A stretch of DNA of 6,115 nt from an uncultured Streptococcus sp. (GTDB taxonomy: Bacteria > Bacillota > Bacilli > Lactobacillales > Streptococcaceae): positions 1 to 6,115 of the forward strand of contig CABREZ010000077.1 of the NCBI GenBank assembly GCA_902470035.1, read 5' to 3'. Below the pieces are notes generated by a model. It made no database searches. It had not been told where the DNA came from and saw only the letters and a program-made list of their open reading frames with translations. Of the stretch, positions 5,251 through 6,115 are shown one piece after another. A program made the translations under genes and the position numbers. How positions within the stretch are numbered: the stretch's first letter is position 1; each line of letters begins with the position of its first letter.

Positions 5251-6115
5251 TTATAGTAAGTGCGCTTCGCGCTTTTCAAAGGTTTCTTTGGCTAATTCTA
5301 CCAAGCGCTCGATTAAATCAGGATAGGCCAAGCCCATGTTATCCCAAAGTAAAGGATACATAGACCATTGGGTAAAGCCAGGCATGGTATTGAGCTCATT
5401 CAAGTAGATGCCTCCATCCTCTGTGTAGAAGAAATCACAACGAGAGAGACCTTTGCCACCAATAGCACGGAAGGCCAATTCGGCATTCTGACGCATAGTC
5501 GCTGCAACTTCTGCTGGGATTTCAGCCGGAATTGCCATCGTAATCTTATTATCGATGTATTTGGCTTCGTAGTCATAAAAGGCTACATCTTTGACCACTT
5601 CACCAGGGAGGGTACTTTTCACATCGTAGTTGCCTAATAGTCCCACTTCGATTTCGCGCGCCACGACACCTTGCTCAACCAGAACACGGCTATCGTATTT
5701 AAAGGCCAATTCCAAAGACTGACGGAGTTCTACTTGGTTCTCTGCTTTTGAAATCCCGACACTAGAGCCCATATTAGAAGGCTTGGTAAAGACCGGATAG
5801 GTTAATTCTTTTTCGATCAAGGCAATCTTAGCCTCTAGGTCCTCTCCTTCAAGGACAGCCACATAAGGAACTTGTGGAATCTCTGCAGATTCTAGGACCC
5901 GTTTCGTGGTAATCTTGTCCATCGCCACACTAGAAGAAAGGATATCACAGCCCACATAAGGGAGTTTCAAGACTTCTAGGAAACCTTGAACCGATCCATC
6001 TTCGCCCATCGGTCCGTGAAGGACTGGAAAGACAACCGCTCCTTCTTGGTAGATGCTGCTCGGAGATACTTTTGCGTCCCAATCAATGGTTTCATTGGTC
6101 ATTAAGCGTTCGGTT
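5251..6115 (-). CDS. ddl: D-alanine--D-alanine ligase, C-terminal 287 residues, 5' end outside window
   Basis: Ddl joins two D-alanines using ATP, in the cytoplasm, to make the dipeptide used by MurF. The frame stays open to the right edge, four codons (T-E-R-L) above an internal ATG at 6102 that is not the start. About 60 N-terminal residues of a roughly 348-residue protein are missing. Counting from that internal Met, VLHGPMGEDG (27-36) is the substrate-binding N-terminal motif, VFTKPSNMGSSVGISK (104-119) is the ATP-grasp phosphate-binding loop region, and NELNTMPGF near the C-terminus holds the metal-binding Glu and Asn. In the omega-loop stretch FYDYEAKYIDN the tyrosine of AKY matches E. 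coli DdlB Tyr216. That marks a D-Ala-D-Ala rather than D-Ala-D-lactate enzyme, so the precursor should be the vancomycin-sensitive type. The next gene is murF, 88 bp away. Confidence 0.97.
   Translation of the reverse strand, partial: TERLMTNETIDWDAKVSPSSIYQEGAVVFPVLHGPMGEDGSVQGFLEVLKLPYVGCDILSSSVAMDKITTKRVLESAEIPQVPYVAVLEGEDLEAKIALIEKELTYPVFTKPSNMGSSVGISKAENQVELRQSLELAFKYDSRVLVEQGVVAREIEVGLLGNYDVKSTLPGEVVKDVAFYDYEAKYIDNKITMAIPAEIPAEVAATMRQNAELAFRAIGGKGLSRCDFFYTEDGGIYLNELNTMPGFTQWSMYPLLWDNMGLAYPDLIERLVELAKETFEKREAHLL

Noticed and set aside
5251..6102. ATG at 6102 as the ddl start
   Set aside because: The frame remains open upstream to the window edge, and the protein would lack the N-terminal domain residues expected of Ddl; it is an internal methionine.

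Overview
The window reads as a core-genome segment of a low-GC Gram-positive bacterium, almost certainly a Streptococcus of the viridans (mitis/sanguinis/parasanguinis-like) type. This rests on the Ddl, MurF and RF3 sequences, strong AGGAG-type ribosome sites and a TTGAAA/TATAAT promoter; the species is an inference. Every supported gene lies on the minus strand, so transcription runs from high to low coordinates.

The order in transcription direction is: ddl (D-Ala-D-Ala ligase, 5' end cut off by the window edge), an 88-bp gap with a long hairpin, murF, a NUDIX hydrolase overlapping the end of murF by 11 bp, then three tandem paralogous seven-helix membrane proteins of the YwaF/TIGR02206/TMEM164-like family (called C, B and A here, in transcription order). 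A strong Rho-independent terminator follows A. A separate promoter then drives prfC (peptide chain release factor 3), which is cut off at the left edge. No RNA genes, insertion sequences or CRISPR arrays were seen. The longest stretch without a gene is about 180 bp, between gene A and prfC.

Ddl makes D-Ala-D-Ala and MurF attaches it to the UDP-MurNAc-tripeptide, so the upstream half supplies the peptidoglycan precursor. The NUDIX enzyme and the three membrane proteins are tightly packed behind murF and probably co-transcribed with it. Their functions are not established. The NUDIX protein has the architecture of CDP-choline/ADP-ribose pyrophosphatases, and the membrane proteins belong to a family whose human member TMEM164 is a phospholipid acyltransferase. 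An envelope-lipid role is therefore a reasonable but unproven guess.

The points most worth a second look are the triplicated YwaF family, in which the middle copy alone has lost the family's conserved cysteine, and the prfC leader. That leader carries a well-placed Shine-Dalgarno followed at once by AUG-UAG, a minimal start-stop element upstream of a translation-termination factor gene.
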